Source: Diphasiastrum complanatum
Lineage: Eukaryota; Streptophyta; Lycopodiopsida; Lycopodiales; Lycopodiaceae
DNA length: 64,000 nucleotides
Direction: 5' to 3'
Assembly (NCBI GenBank): GCA_029204225.1
Contig: MU832100.1
Span: 23,390-87,389 of the forward strand
The stretch's first letter is position 1; every line of letters starts with the position of its first letter. Under the pieces are notes generated by a model, which saw only the letters and a program-made list of their open reading frames with translations, searched no databases and was not told the DNA's origin. Shown piece by piece: positions 38,424 through 51,956 of the stretch. The translations under genes were made by a program, and so were the position numbers.

Positions 38424-39321
38424 ATGTCATCCATGGGTGGATATTTGATGGAATCAAGTGAGAGACTCACTTCCACAAATTATTCCATTTGGAAAGTGAG
38501 AATGGAATCACTCCTAGTGATCCATGATCTATTTGACATAGTTCAAGGAGTTGAGGAAGAGCCTCAAACTCCCCAAGAACAAGCCAAATACAAGAAGAGA
38601 GCAAGATTAGCTCTACATTGCATAAAGTTAAATGTATGCAATGACCTCTTGAAGGAGGTGTCTTCTTGTACCTCATCCAAAGAGGCTTGGGATTCATTAA
38701 AGAGCATCTATGAATCCAGTAATACTTCAAGAATCCTCATGCTAAGAAATTAAGTTTTCCAAAGCATGAAAGGAAGTGGAGAGAGTGGACAAGAGTATGT
38801 TCTTAGGATCAAATCTCTTAACAAGGAATTAAGTGCAATTAGGAGAGAAGATCCAAGATCAAGAGCTAGTACAAATCATCTTAAATGGCCTAGGTGATGA
38901 GTTCACCAACTTAGTCCAATCATTTGCTATTCAAGACACTCTTCCATCCATTGAAAAGTTGCACAATGTTCTTGTGGCCAAGGAGAGTAGGCTTCTACAC
39001 CTCAAGACAAGAATGGATGGCATGTCACTTAATGGAGGAGAGGAGAAAGCAAATTTTACATCCAAAAGCAAGAAGAAGCAACATCCATTCAAGAACAATC
39101 AAGGCAAGGAGGCCGAGATGAAGAATGGAGGATCTACATCCAAAGGCAAGGTGAAGAACAAGGCAAAGCTCAAGTGTTTCTTTTGTGGAAAGAAAGGACA
39201 CTTTGCCTCGGAATGCTACTTGAAGAAGAATCTACAAGCAAATGGAGATCAAGGGAACATTGCTCAAGAGGAAGAAGATGAGGATGGATTCAATACATCC
39301 TTGATGGTTGCATCTACATGA
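38424..39321 (+). pseudogene. Copia-F gag
   Basis: ATG at 38424: MSSMGGYLMESSERLTSTNY, then SIWKVRMESLLVIHDLFDIV (UBN2). A stop at 38751-38753 and a frameshift near 38836 separate the N-part from the C-part (IQDQELVQIILNGLGDEF, then a Lys-rich stretch and the knuckle CFFCGKKGHFASEC, a perfect CX2CX4HX4C). A TGA at 39319 separates gag from the protease. Confidence 0.93.
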
Positions 39322-42300
39322 ACTTCAAGTCAAGACACATGGTGGATAGATAGTGGGGCTAGTTCCCACATGTCTTTTAACAAGCATTATTTCTCCACTC
39401 TTCTATCTTCTAATGACTCTAAGAAGTCAATATACACTGCTAGTGATCAAGCATGCAAGATAGATGGCATATGATCTATTCCTCTTTGCTTAGGCACATC
39501 TAAAAGGATAGATCTAGATAATGTTTTGTATGTTTCTACCATTTCAAGAAACTTTCTTAGTGTAGGACAATTAATGGACAATGGACTAGATGTACACTTC
39601 AAGAATGGAGTTTGTTCCATCTTGAAAAATGATAAGTGCATAGCTAGTGGCATTAAGCAAGGTAGACTATTTAAGTTGGATGCTAATGTTGCAAATGAAA
39701 GTGTGAACCTGGCTAGGGAGGAGCTATCTCAAGTGGAGCTATGGCATAAGAGATTAGGCCATCCTAATCTTCAATCTATGGAGTCAATGGCAAGCAAGGA
39801 ACTAGCTCTCGGCCTACCAAGAGCCTTCAAGAAGTGTGGAAAGATGTGTGGGGCATGTGGCCTTGCAAAGTCACACAAGTCTTCTTACAAGAGATCTTCA
39901 TCAAGATCTACCTCTCCCTTGGATCTCATACATTCTGATGTACATAGTTTTTCACATGCAAGTAATGGAGGTGCTTTGATGTATGTAACTTATATAGATG
40001 ATTGTACTAGATTCACATGGATTGAGTTACTATCAAAGAAAAGTCTTGTTTATGAAGCTTTCATTAAGTTCAAGTCTCTAGTAGAGAAGCAACTTAGTAC
40101 TTCCATCAAAGCACTAAGATGTGATAATGGAGGAGAGTACACCTCCAATAAAATGAAAGACTTTTGTGAGATCAATGGCATTAAATTGCAATACACTTGT
40201 TCCTACACCCCCCCAACAAAATGGGGTGGCCGAGAGGAAAAATGGGAGTCTATGTGAGTGTGCAAAGTCTTTAAGACTTGATGCATCACTTCCCATCTCT
40301 TTTTGGGGAGAAGTTATAACATGTGCTAATTACTTGTGTAATAGACTTCCTAGTAGTGCTATAGATGGGATCTCACCTTATCAAACCTTGTCTGATAAGA
40401 AACCCAATGTAAAAGATTTTAAGGTCTTTGGATGTATTTGTTATGTTCACATCCCTTTGGAGACAAGAAGGAAGGAAGATGATACCTCCTTCAAAGGGAT
40501 CTTTGTTGGCTATGGAGAAAATAGCAAGGGCTATAGGATATATGATCCTATATCCAAGAAAGTAAAGGTAAGCAAGGATTTACTTTTTGATGAGTCACAA
40601 TTTGCTAAGAGCTTGTCAAATGGATCTTACCCATTGTGCATGAAAGATCTTGACAAACCCAAGGATAGAGACATGGATCCAAGTCAAAAGGGGCCGAGAA
40701 GATCATCAAGAAGCAAGGACGAGCCCTCAAGGCTCACCTATGTGGACAAGGAAAAGCAAAAGAAAGACTCTACACCTTGTACCTCTTACTCCTTCTTAGC
40801 TACATTGCTTGAAGAACCATCATCTTTTGAAGAAGCATATAAATCTAAAATTTGGAGAGATGCAATGCAAGTAGAGTATGATGCATTAGAAGAAAATCAT
40901 ACTTGGAATCTTGTAAATCTTCCAGGAGGGAAGAAACCACTTGGATGTAAGTGGATTTATAGAATAAAGTACAATCAAGATGGATCTATTAGTAAGTACA
41001 AAGCTAGGCTTGTTGCTAAGGGATTTTTTCAAATAAACGGATTGGATTCTGAAGAAACATTTGCACATGTAGCTAAGCTTGTAACTATTAGATTAATCAT
41101 TTGCATTGCTACTTTGTTCAAGTGGGATCTCTATCAAATGGATGTGACAAATGCCTTCTTGAATGGCTTCTTAGAAGAGGAAATCTACATGATGCAACTC
41201 GAGGGCTTCATCAAGGTTGGTAAGGAGCAAAAGGTGTGCTACTTAAGGAAGAGCCTATATGGCTTGAAGCAAGCACCTAGAGCTTGGTACTCTAGGTTCC
41301 ATGATTTTTTCTATTCTCTTGGCTTTGTACTAAGTGCTTATGAACCTTCTTTATATCTCAAATGTAATAAAGGAATGATCATCATTTTGGTACTTTATGT
41401 TGATGACATCATTTTGATAGGAAATGATGATGAAGGCATAAGCAAAGTAAAAGTTGATTTATCTAGTGAGTTCAAGATGGTAGATCTAGGCTTCCTAAAG
41501 TTTATACTTGGGATAGAAGTGTCTAGAAGTAGCAATTGTACTTTCATAAGTCAATCTAAGTATGCTACTTCCATTCTTGAAAGATTTGGTATGAAATATT
41601 GTAAGGGGATTGACACCCCTATGGAGCATGTTGTGAAAGCAACTAATGAAGGTGATGAAGCATCCTTTGAGGACATCACCCTCTTTAGGAAGCTTATAGG
41701 CTCTCTAATCTATTTGACCATCGCTGGACCTGACTTTGTGTAAGCAAGTTGAGTCAGTATGCAAGCTCCTTTAGTTCATCATTGGAAAAGTGTCAAAAGA
41801 GTACTTAGATATGTTTCTAGTACTAGATTTTTTGGCATACTTTATGAAGGATCTACCTTGCACTTGAGAGCCTACTTGGATTCAGATTTTGCAGGTGACA
41901 AGATGGATAGGAAGTCCATTAGTGCATTTGCAACATTTCTTTGTGGAGGAGTAATATCTCGGCTTTCCAAAAAGCAAGATACAATCTCACTATCTTCTTG
42001 TGAAGCCGAGTACAATGCATTGACTTTAACAACCAAAGAGCCCCTATGACTAAGAAGACTCTTAATGGAACTACATGTGCTAGAGGCCGAGGAGATCCCT
42101 TACATATTTTGTGAAAATCAAGCTTCTCAACAAATTGCTTCAAATCCTATCTTCCTTGCTAGAACAAAGCATATTGAGATAGCTCACCGCTTTGTGAGGG
42201 AGAAGGTACAATCCAAGGAGGTGCAACTACATCATGTACCATCATCCGAATGCATAGCTGATATCTTAACCAAGCCATTTTCCAAAGATCCATTTTTTAA

Positions 42301-42355
42301 GTTAAGATATGCTCTTGAAATTGTAGATAGATGTACATTAGATTTGCCAAGTTAG
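39322..42355 (+). pseudogene. Copia-F pol (protease, integrase, RT, RNase H)
   Basis: Protease WWIDSGASSHMS (Asp at 39349). TGA at 39472. Integrase in 39526-40257: WHKRLGHPN, CGACGLAKSHK, LIHSDVHSF and LRCDNGGEY. A frameshift near 40210 leads to NGVAERKNGSLCE, so all three catalytic residues are present but in two frames. RT is open up to 41743 (525-residue frame): YKARLVAKGFFQING, MDVTNAFLNGFLEEE, YGLKQAPRAWYSRF, and LYVDDIILIGND (YVDD at 41396-41407). RNase H: YLDSDFAGDKMDRKS and SLSSCEAEYNAL; TGA at 42047; terminal ADILTKPFSKDPF. This is the best-preserved pol in the window. Confidence 0.95.
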
Positions 42356-42368
42356 AAGTGAGAAGGAG
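42354..42368 (+). promoter_or_regulatory. Copia-F polypurine tract
   Basis: AGAAGTGAGAAGGAG lies directly before the 3' LTR. Confidence 0.85.
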
Positions 42369-43231
42369 TGTTGAAAATTGTCACTTCTCACTTGACATTG
42401 GTTATTGTAAATATTGATCAAACATTAGAATAATGTTGATGATCTGACTTCACATGTGTGGAGCCTGTTCCCACATGTGAAAGGATGTACTTTTCATACT
42501 TGTATATATCTAAATTGATTTTGTATCAATCTAGTTAGTGTGAACATGATATGACTAGTTTTTTAGTCAAGTTGACTAGTCACCTAAAAATTAGCCTTTC
42601 CTTGCATGTGCATGAGTAAATGCTCCCACATGGCAAGTGGATGTTCAAACGTGTGTATAGAGTACTAGAAGATAAGAGTTGACCATTTTCCTTAGATCCT
42701 ATTTTGTAGGGAATACTCCTATATTCTAGGAGACTAGCTTTTTGGATTTAGCCATATTCTAGAAGGTCAACTTTTGGATAAGGATCAAGGATGGATCAAA
42801 TGGATAGATCTGAGTGATGTGGCACTCTTCACACGTGTGAAGACCTACTGGACTATACTAGACTCGTGGATGTACTTGATCCATAAAAGGATCATCATTT
42901 TTCTAAGAAGATTGATGAGACTTTTGCATTCTACACTTTTGTGAGATTTCTAGTCATTTGTCTTGTGATTTCTATGAGTGATTGCTATCTAGGACTATTG
43001 TACTTGTTGTTTCAGGTGCAGGCCATACTGTGGACAGTACTCCACACGTGTGAGGCCGCTCTCACTAATTTATAATGCGTTGATTTATTGCTCTTGCTTA
43101 AATCCATGTGTAGTGAATCTAGATCAAGATCTAATGTGTAGAACTTGATAGATCCATTGATTAAGCAACCAATAACTCTCTTTGATTGTTAAGTACAATC
43201 ATTATTGTCCTAAAAACTGTAAAATTTATCA
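42369..43231 (+). repeat. Copia-F 3' LTR
   Basis: 863 bp. Includes CTTCACACGTGTGAAG (42827-42842), a perfect 16-nt palindrome with a G-box core; the 5' LTR has one mismatch there. Confidence 0.93.
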
Positions 43232-44960
43232 AATAATAAATTATAGTAATATAACTGGTTTTTATCCCTCAATCAAATAGATTTAAATTCTAGATATAAA
43301 TAAAATAGTGACACACAAAGTCATAAATTACAATAAGTGAACTAGTTAGTATTACTCAATTTAATATATTTAAATCTTAGAGAATAACAAATTAGCATTA
43401 CTTGAAAAGCTAATAACCACCATATGTCATTTTCAAACTGCACACTAAACTTTAGACCCTCCGAGTTTGCAGTATTGCTTAATGCTAAATTCATGAGTGT
43501 AACACTAACCCTTTCCAACTTTTGTCCCTTTATTGCTTCTGATTCATCTAATTTCAGCACTAATATCAACTTTGGAACACTTTCATTTATGATTTTATAA
43601 AATTTTACAATAAATCACCAAAATGTTGTTGGCACAATCATATGACAAAGTGCCAACTTTTGAATTATAAATTTCATTGATATGGTAACAAATACCGATG
43701 ATTTTTTGCATACCCCTATTCAACAATCCCTCTTTCATTTGATTTGAAATGGCCGAGTCGTCGAAAATTTTGCTAGGTGTACTTGCCCAAATGCCTCTTT
43801 GATAAATTTAAACATTGTGGCATGTGCATCTCTGGTAATACCAAAATAACCACATGCTCCTTGTATCAATTTTATATCAATTATCTTACCAACTTCACTC
43901 ATAAGGTCCTCCGTAATCTTGGACTTGATTCAAGAGTGTTGTTTAGACTTGTTGTTGACTTGGCTGTTAGTATTGCACTCAACGATTTTCCAATCGTCGT
44001 TGTCTTTCGGAATAAGATTTAGAAAACAAACTACAATCACACCAATGAAATTGAAAGACACAAATATTTCAAAACAAAGTCCTACTTGAAAGCCCAAATT
44101 TCTTTTTTGGTAATCTCCATTTGATGAAAGTTCGTCAATGCCTTTTAACACAACTCTTTTTCGCTTTACTTTGTAGTTTCTTACCCAATATTTGTATTTT
44201 CTCATTTATTTGATAATATGAGGTATGCAATGTTTGTATAACTAGTTTCATATGATCATTTTCTTGATTAAAATTTAATATAAGATTATGCAAACAAGAA
44301 TTATCTAATTTCAAAATTTTGTTACCTTTTCTTGTTTGCAATAACTAATATTCTTTTTCTTTGTAGTCAGTAAGAAAACTATTCAGCATATTTTCCAAAC
44401 ATGAGATCTTTTGCATTCAGTTACTAATGCCATAACTTTTCAATATTTCAAAATAACCCCATAGACCATTGTTTACTTCACACCAAGAAATATGAGTTGT
44501 GTGACTGATCCAAAGGTAGGATGTTGCATCGAACTTGGTTCTAATAAATATATCCTTTTAACACAGTAGACCATTGTTTCCTTCACATAAAAACATTATG
44601 ATTTGTGTGACTGATCCAAAGTAAGGGTGTTGCATTGAGCTTGGTTCTTTTGCATATAAACTTCCATCAGCCCATAGATCACAAATTTTCTTGTTCTCCA
44701 TCCTATGATGCATGATATCGAGAGTTGACAATGTGGATCCTTTCACAGTCCTTTTTGACATTGGAGCGTATTTTGTAGAAAGATTAATATGGAGATGATT
44801 CTTAGATATCTTGATACTAGATAAATAAATCCGATAGACACAAAACTATTGAATATGTTGCAAGGTACTAAAACATGAAATCATAGGATGAGTTTGTGTA
44901 TTAACTGAAATTTTTTGAACCACAACAACTTTCTTGTTTGGTACGCAATTAAAAGGTTTG
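43232..44960 (-). pseudogene. WWL gene copy 2, N-terminal part
   Basis: Minus strand. MSKRTVKGSTLSTLDIMHHR, then CDLWADGSLYAKEPSSMQHP and CEGNNGLLC match copy 1 (DLWIDGTLYPQDPN, GLLGYCE). A Lys/Gln/Asn-rich coiled-coil-like stretch follows (44135-44341), then IQGACGYFGITRDAHATMF, MILVLKLDESEAIKGQKLER, VSVTLMNLALS and FSVQFENDIWWLLAFQ. The exon ends at a GTAATG donor (43401). Frameshifts and stops occur throughout. Whether 44760-44960 still belongs to the gene is uncertain. Confidence 0.6.
44462..44648. repeat. 105-bp internal tandem duplication in WWL copy 2
   Basis: TAGACCATTGTTTACTTCAC..GAACTTGGTTCT (44462-44541) recurs at 44567-44648 with about 15% mismatch. It duplicates the GNNGLL / DLW coding block. 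Confidence 0.8.
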
Positions 44961-45359
44961 CAATTATGATGCAAAGCCATTTTCAATGGATATGTGTCAA
45001 AATTGCAAATTTTGGAACTTCAAAATTTTTTATTCACATTGGCACTCATTGCAATCCAATTGGTTCAAATTTTTTTGGATGATATTTAGTTCACTAATTT
45101 TGTCCTCCTTTGATGTTTAAGCGATGAGTAGGAGGGAACTTTGTTTTGTTGTTTTCCAGCTGGAATGAAAGACAAGATTTGCATTTACAAAAGAGGTGAT
45201 GTTAGTTAATATAGGTACATCATCTTGGACCTCATGCATTGTGGCTATCCAACTTCTAATTAATTACACATGTTATCGGTGGGCTTAAGTCATTAGAGCT
45301 ACATGAGGAGACTAGAAATTTAGTCGAAGTTTTAAAAATCAACGATTTTCTCTCTCCTA
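44961..45359. other. no gene recognised
   Basis: AT-rich junction between WWL copy 2 and Copia-G. Confidence 0.4.
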
Positions 45360-47310
45360 CTTGGCATTCCTTAGAAGGCCCTTTTGGAGTTTGGATTTTT
45401 TCTAATGAAATCCATTAGGTTAAGTGCCAATCTTCCTAAATCCTTTTGGGGTGAAGCTTTGATGTGGCCAATTGTCTTTATAATAGGTGGCCAATTGCAC
45501 TATTGGATGGTAAGACAACTTTTGAAGATCTTTTTGGTAGGAGGCTGATTGTCAATTTTTCAAAACTTTTGGATGTACTTGCTATGTCAACACTACACTT
45601 CATGATAGGACTAAAGAAGATCCTTCATCAAAGGAGAGTATTTTTGTTGGATATAGTAAAGTAAGTAAAGCATACAAAGTGTACATTTCTTCAACAAGAA
45701 AAGTGGTCAAAGTAGGGATGTCATATTTGATGAAGAAATTATTTCAAAGGTTGATGTTGATGTTAGTAATGGATCTAACACTTTTGAGGATAGTGATGGT
45801 GATGGTTTTTGGATGGAGGTGATGTAGGTGCTTCTACAAGTCAAAACTTGAGGATGACATCAAGACAAAAGTCAAATCCATCAAGACTCACATATTATGA
45901 GAAGGATAACCAAGCTGTAGAAGGTACAAACTTTGCTTTCCTAACTTATTTTTAATGTATCTAGTTGTGTAGAGGATGCATTGCAAAAGAAGGATTGGAT
46001 CCAAGCAATGCATCATGAGTATCAAGCTCTTATGAAGAACAACACTTGGAGGTTGGTGAAGCCTTCCACAAGGCAAGTAGGCAATTGGATGCAAATGGAT
46101 CTTCAAGGAGAACAAAAATCAAGATATATCTATCAACAAGTACAATGCAAAGTTAGTGGCAAGAGGAGAAGCTCAAGAGTATGATATTGACTATGATGAG
46201 ACCTTTGCACCCATGGCAAAGATGGTAAGCATTTGATACATCATTTCTATTGTTAAACTTATTGATTGGGATCTATGAGTAATGGATGTTTCTAATGCTT
46301 CCTTGAATGGAGATCTTGATGAGAAAGTTTATATGGAGCAATATGAGGGCTACACATCTCAAGACAAGCCTATATGGTGTGCTTATTTCAAAATAGTTTG
46401 TATGGGCTTAAGCAAGTACCAAGGAGTTGGTATGCTAAGCTATTTTCTACTCTCTAAAACTTCATTAAGCGTGAGTATGATCATTCGCTCTACTTTAGAA
46501 TGAAAGGTAATAATGTTACTATCCTCTTAATTATCGTTTGCTCTACTTAAGAATGAATGGTAATGATGTTACTATCCTCTTAATTTATGCTCTTAATTTA
46601 TGTAAATGACATTATTTTGAGTGGTGGTGCTAAGCAAGATATAGATGATATCAAGATAGCTCTCAAAAATGAGTTTGAGATTCAAGAACTTGGTTACTTG
46701 CACTATATCTTATGAATAGAATGAGTAGGACTTCCAAACCTACTTTTATTTTTCAAGAGAAGTATGCTAACTCTATTCTTAGAAGATTTCATATGGATGA
46801 TTTTAAACTTGTTTCTACACCTATGGAATCTACTATAAAGCTAATTATTAGAAATAATGAAAGATCTTTCAAGGATGTTACTCTCGATAACAGGCTGATA
46901 GGATCTCCTATATATCTAACCATCGCAAGACCTGATCTAAGACATTGTGTTGGTAGATTAATTCAATTTATGCAAGATCCTAGTGAGTCTCATTGGAAGC
47001 TAAGAAAAAGAGTATTGAGATACATCTCGGGATCTAGAGATTTTGGCATCATCATGCACGGACGATCTACACCTAGCTTTTTATTGATTTTCAAATTTAG
47101 AATTTTCATGTGATCATATATATAGGAAGTCCATAAGTGCATATGCTAGTTTCGATTGATATGTAGCTTTATCTTGGATGTCAAAGAAACAAGCGACTAT
47201 CTCATTATCTTCCACCAAGGCCGAGTACAAAGCATTGACTACTTGCACCAAGGAAATGCTATGGATCAAAAAGATGATGTTGGAGGATTTGCGGACTCCA
47301 AGGCAATACT
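45360..47310 (+). pseudogene. Copia-G pol remnant
   Basis: Plus strand. Integrase C-terminus (ANCLYNRWPIALLDGKTTFE, then in another frame DRTKEDPSSKESIFVGYSKV), RT N-terminus KDWIQAMHHEYQALMKNNTW, DVSNASLNGDLDEKVYMEQY, and the polymerase box at about 46605 as YVNDIIL, i.e. the first Asp of YVDD is Asn. Then RRFHMDDFKLVSTPMESTIK, LIGSPIYLTIARPDLRHCVG and an RNase H end (SWMSKKQATISLSSTKAEYK) that stops near 47310. A local duplication (46505-46590) repeats ATTCGCTCTACTTTAGAATGA. No LTR remains. Confidence 0.88.
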
Positions 47311-48280
<970 letters not shown>

Positions 48281-49290
48281 GTGACAACTAGTGAATCCTC
48301 TTCATCATCTTTGATGCTTGTGTGTTTGGATCTAGGGTTGAAGGTGGATACGAAATACTTGTTACAATTTTGCCACCGATGTCAGGGAGCTACGCCAAGT
48401 TTTTCATTTTTCAGCATGTTTTTGATCCATGCTTGGATGTTAGCTTGCATTTAGACATCTTGTTTTGGCATGGTCACAAAAGGGACAAAATCTTCATCAG
48501 ACACTGATAACTTTCTATTCCTTTGCAGCCAACCTTTCTTGACTTGCAAACATTACCGCCTTGATGCAGCCGCTGAAGCTACAGTTTGAAGAGCGAAGGT
48601 TTCTTCCCAGCCGATTTCTAGAAACTGAACAAAAGCCACCAAAAAGTGTGAAAAACCATGAATACCAAAAAATAAAAAAAAACAACCAACCTTTGCCTGG
48701 TCTACTATATCTAGATCTGACCCAGATGTATCTATATCTAGGTTGGCAAAGGTTAGTTCCAAAAATAGAAGGCTAAAGACACCATTCCACTAGTTGTTGG
48801 TAACCTTTTATAAAAAGTCTAATACCTTTCTGCAAGAATATTAGTTCTCTGAGAGGAACCTTCACCTGAACTTTTGCCAGAGTTACAGTCAGTCCATCGT
48901 ACTATTTTTGGCAATCAGTAAGTTGGGCAAACGTTAAGTCAAGGTCAGTTGTTATATTTAGCTACTTTTGTCAAAAGTGTTATTTTTTGCAAAAATAATA
49001 GTATCACGCCTGATCCTTTGTCTAAACCTTCACTGATTCGTTTGAGATTTCCAAATATAGTAATCCATCATTTTTGAGTTTGACGAAGGTCAGATCCATC
49101 TAGATTATACAAAAAGTCTATCTTAATCCTCGCCAAGCTGCAAAAAGTTATTGTTCATCAAACAAAAACCTTGGTCAGTTCTACCCTAGAATGATCACTA
49201 TCAGATATATCTATTGTCAATCAGACAAAAATCAGTTTTATAGATTTGTCAAAAATAGCTATATAAGTGACTTTTTAATCCAAAATAGTA
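48281..49290 (+). mobile_element. gypsy-1 LTR end, PBS and leader
   Basis: GATCTAGGGTTGAAGGTGGA, the PBS-like site (48370-48388) and about 900 nt of leader are shared, in order, with 51957-53110. The leader repeats GGCAAAGGTTAG / CCTTTGCCAG motifs on both strands. The gag ORF starts right after it. Confidence 0.7.
48370..48388 (+). promoter_or_regulatory. degenerate gypsy primer-binding site
   Basis: TTGCCACCGATGTCAGGGA resembles the plant Athila-type PBS TGGCGCCGTTGCCGGGGA (probably tRNA-Asp). Better preserved at 52044. Confidence 0.5.
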
Positions 49291-50093
49291 GTGAAAGAAC
49301 AAGTTATTGGTAAAATTTCACCTCGTCTAGAGTTACCAAAGTATAATGAGTTATCTGATCTAGTCAGATTTCTCAAAATCTGTTCTGAATCATGTGAGGT
49401 TTATGATGAAGTTTCTCCACATGATAAACTTAAGCTATTTCCTATGGCCTTAACGGGAGCAACACAATATTGGTTTTACAACCAAGTTGAGATTGAACAT
49501 ATGGATTGGGAAGTGGTTAAAGCTAGCCTAATCACAAGATTTGAATCCAAAACATTCTTGGAAGATCTTTTTTTACTTTTAAGTAAAATTAAAATGGGAA
49601 AGAGAGAAAGGGTGTGAGATTGTATTGAACGGGTCAAGCATCTTAGATCAAAGTGTGATTCGAAACTAATTAATAATGACGTTATGATTATGTGGTTTTT
49701 AGCAAGTCTACCTAAAAGGATTAGACGGGAACTCAAACAACGAGCAGATTATACGTTACAACATGCTATGGATGATGCAATACGCGAAGAGGATGAAGAT
49801 TCAGATGAAACGTGGGAATGCTTCCATATACAGTGGGGCAAACCACTACAACATCCACAAACATTGCATCTACAAACATAAAAAAATCACAGAATTGTTG
49901 AATGTCCGAATAAAAAAAAGTTCATCCCACTCTGTCGAGAATGCGGTTATGGACATTATTACAGTGACTATCCAGCAAGACCCAAACCACCATCAATAAC
50001 TGGTCCATTGAATATGATTACAACTAAGCAAAGGCCAGCAGTCCAACCCATTGAACCAAGTGCACCATTGATAATTGTTACACGAGCTAAAAA
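49291..50093 (+). pseudogene. gypsy-1 gag
   Basis: LPKYNELSDLVRFLKICSES, KLKLFPMALTGATQYWFYNQ and MDWEVVKASLITRFESKTFL form a Ty3/gypsy Retrotrans_gag domain; the frame stops at 49617 and resumes (LASLPKRIRRELKQRADYTL). A knuckle-like stretch at about 49935 (CRECGYGHYYSDYP) has lost its last Cys. The rest (49990-50093) is Pro/Thr-rich. Confidence 0.8.
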
Positions 50094-50339
50094 ATAGAGA
50101 GGAGTTTCTATTGATCGAACATCTTTTACATCTGTGCCAACTACTAATTTACCCACCGCATCAGGGGTGTATCCGAATCTTGACTCTAAGCAGAAGAAAT
50201 ACCAAACATGAGGCAATGGATCAAAGATTTACAAAAAGAGGAGGCATTGGAAGCCACCAAAGCTGCAGCAGAGATTCATTCTTCACTTGTGCCGCCATTG
50301 GATTTACATAATCCATGAACAAATGATAATCACTCAGTT

Positions 50340-50690
50340 GCACCATCGTGAAGAGCCCTTCAAGATGACCGAATTTGAAGCGCTGCAAATAGAACTGATC
50401 ATGAATATTCTATCTAGTAAGATGGATATTACATTGGAATAATTTCTTAATTTGGCGCCTCAAGCAAAAGAAGTGTTAGCGGAAATATTGACTTAGATTG
50501 AACTAACAGTCCATCAGGGACCACTATGTTGTGCCAGTTTTGAAGAATCAAACGAAGTACTCAATGTAGGGGTAGCCCAGGAGAGTGAGCAGAGAAATAT
50601 CACATTACTGATACATCATAAACAATTTGCTAAAGAGGCAACCATGATAGATGGAAGTTAATTTGATCTCAACAAAGCTATTTGCTAAAT
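50340..50690 (+). pseudogene. gypsy-1 protease region, decayed
   Basis: FEALQIELIMNILSSKMDIT, LAPQAKEVLAEILT, stop, then KQFAKEATMIDGS, stop, FDLNKA. MIDGS..DLN resembles the IDGGSxLN active-site motif of plant gypsy proteases. It is replaced by copia sequence from about 50691. Confidence 0.5.
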
Positions 50691-51950
50691 GCAGCCTTAC
50701 AAGGATGAAACCTGCAACTTTTGCTATCAAGCTAGCTAATTAGACTACAGTTTGTCATAAAGACATAGTGGAAGACATACTTGTCAAGATTTTCGGAGTC
50801 CAGTTTGTCATTACTTTGGTAGTAATGGACCACTTTGCTAGTGATTTCTACAAAAAGAAGAGAGATCAAGGTGAGAAGCAAACCAACCTTACTATTGATA
50901 AAGATGTTATTGATGAACATATCTCAAATGATGCTTTTGTTATGTCATCTTGTTTAATGGCTAATCATGGAGACATTGATCCTTGGTGGATTGATAGTGG
51001 AGCTACATCACATATGACATATCATGAGGAGTATTACTCATCTTTGATGGCATTTGAAGGTGACCTGCATGGCCAATGATGGTGAGTGTGCAATCAAAGG
51101 GATTGGCACAATTCCTATTTCTCTCTACTAATAGGAATGTGAGTTTGAGAGACGTTTTGTTCATTACTTCCATTACTAAGAATCTTCTTAGTGTGAGTCA
51201 ATTACATGATAAGGGATTCAAGGTGGAGTTTTGGTGTTGATGTTTGTTTGATCAAAAGAGAAGATGAATTGATTACAAAATGGAAGAGGCAAGGTAAGTT
51301 GTTTAAACTTGATGCTTGTGTTGTTTCTAACCAAGTTGGATGCATGAAAAAAGAGCAAAAGTCAATGCAAGAGGTGCGGCACAAGATAATGGGACATCTC
51401 AACTACAAGTCATTGGAGGTGATGGCAAAGAGGCAAGTTGTGTTTGGTCTTCCTAAGTTTCTAACAAGCTTGAATCATGTTTGTGAGCAATGTGATTTAT
51501 CAAAGTCACATAGATTACCTTACAAGAGGTCTACATCAAGATCAAGAAAGCCTTTCCAACTTATGCATTTAGATATTCATTGTGTTACTACAATTAGCAA
51601 TGGAGGTGCTAAGATGTATGTGACTTTCATTGATGATTTTAGTAGATTTTGTTGGGTCTATCTACTAAAAAACAAAAATGAAGTGTTTGATGTCTTTGTC
51701 AAGTTCAAGATTGAAAGGGAGGTTTAATCTACTACAAAGATCAAGTGCTTGAGAAGTGACAATGGCGGTGAGTATATTTCTACCAAGTTCAAGGCTTTTT
51801 GTGATGAGAATGGGATCAAGAGGGAATACACAAGCCCAAGGACACCACAACAAAATGGAGTGGCTGAGAGGAAGAATAGAACTTTGTGTGAGGGTGCCAA
51901 AGCCATGAGGTTAGGTGGTAATCTTCCTAAATCTTTTTGGAAATGAACTT
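50691..51950 (+). pseudogene. Copia-H gag end, protease and integrase
   Basis: A decayed knuckle (DHFASDFYKKK, Cys to Phe), protease WWIDSGATSHMT, then GKLFKLDACVVSNQVG, RHKIMGHLNYKSLEVM, CEQCDLSKSHRLPYK, LMHLDIHCV (first Asp), MYVTFIDDFSRFCWVYLL. A stop at 51725. LRSDNGGEYISTKFKAF and TPQQNGVAERKNRTLCE follow, so the integrase residues are intact. It ends abruptly at SFWK (51946), where gypsy-2 sequence begins. Confidence 0.9.
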
Positions 51951-51956
51951 TCGCAT

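Larger units (their letters stand above)
37047..43231 (+). mobile_element. Copia-F, full-length Ty1/copia element, plus strand
   Basis: 6185 bp between AATAA duplications (37042-37046 and 43232-43236). LTRs are 37047-37829 and 42369-43231; the 5' copy lacks about 80 nt present in the 3' copy (42478-42550). PBS, gag, protease, integrase, RT, RNase H and PPT are in order. At least four in-frame stops and three frameshifts make it inactive. It lies inside the intron that follows WWLLAFQ in WWL copy 2. Confidence 0.95.
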
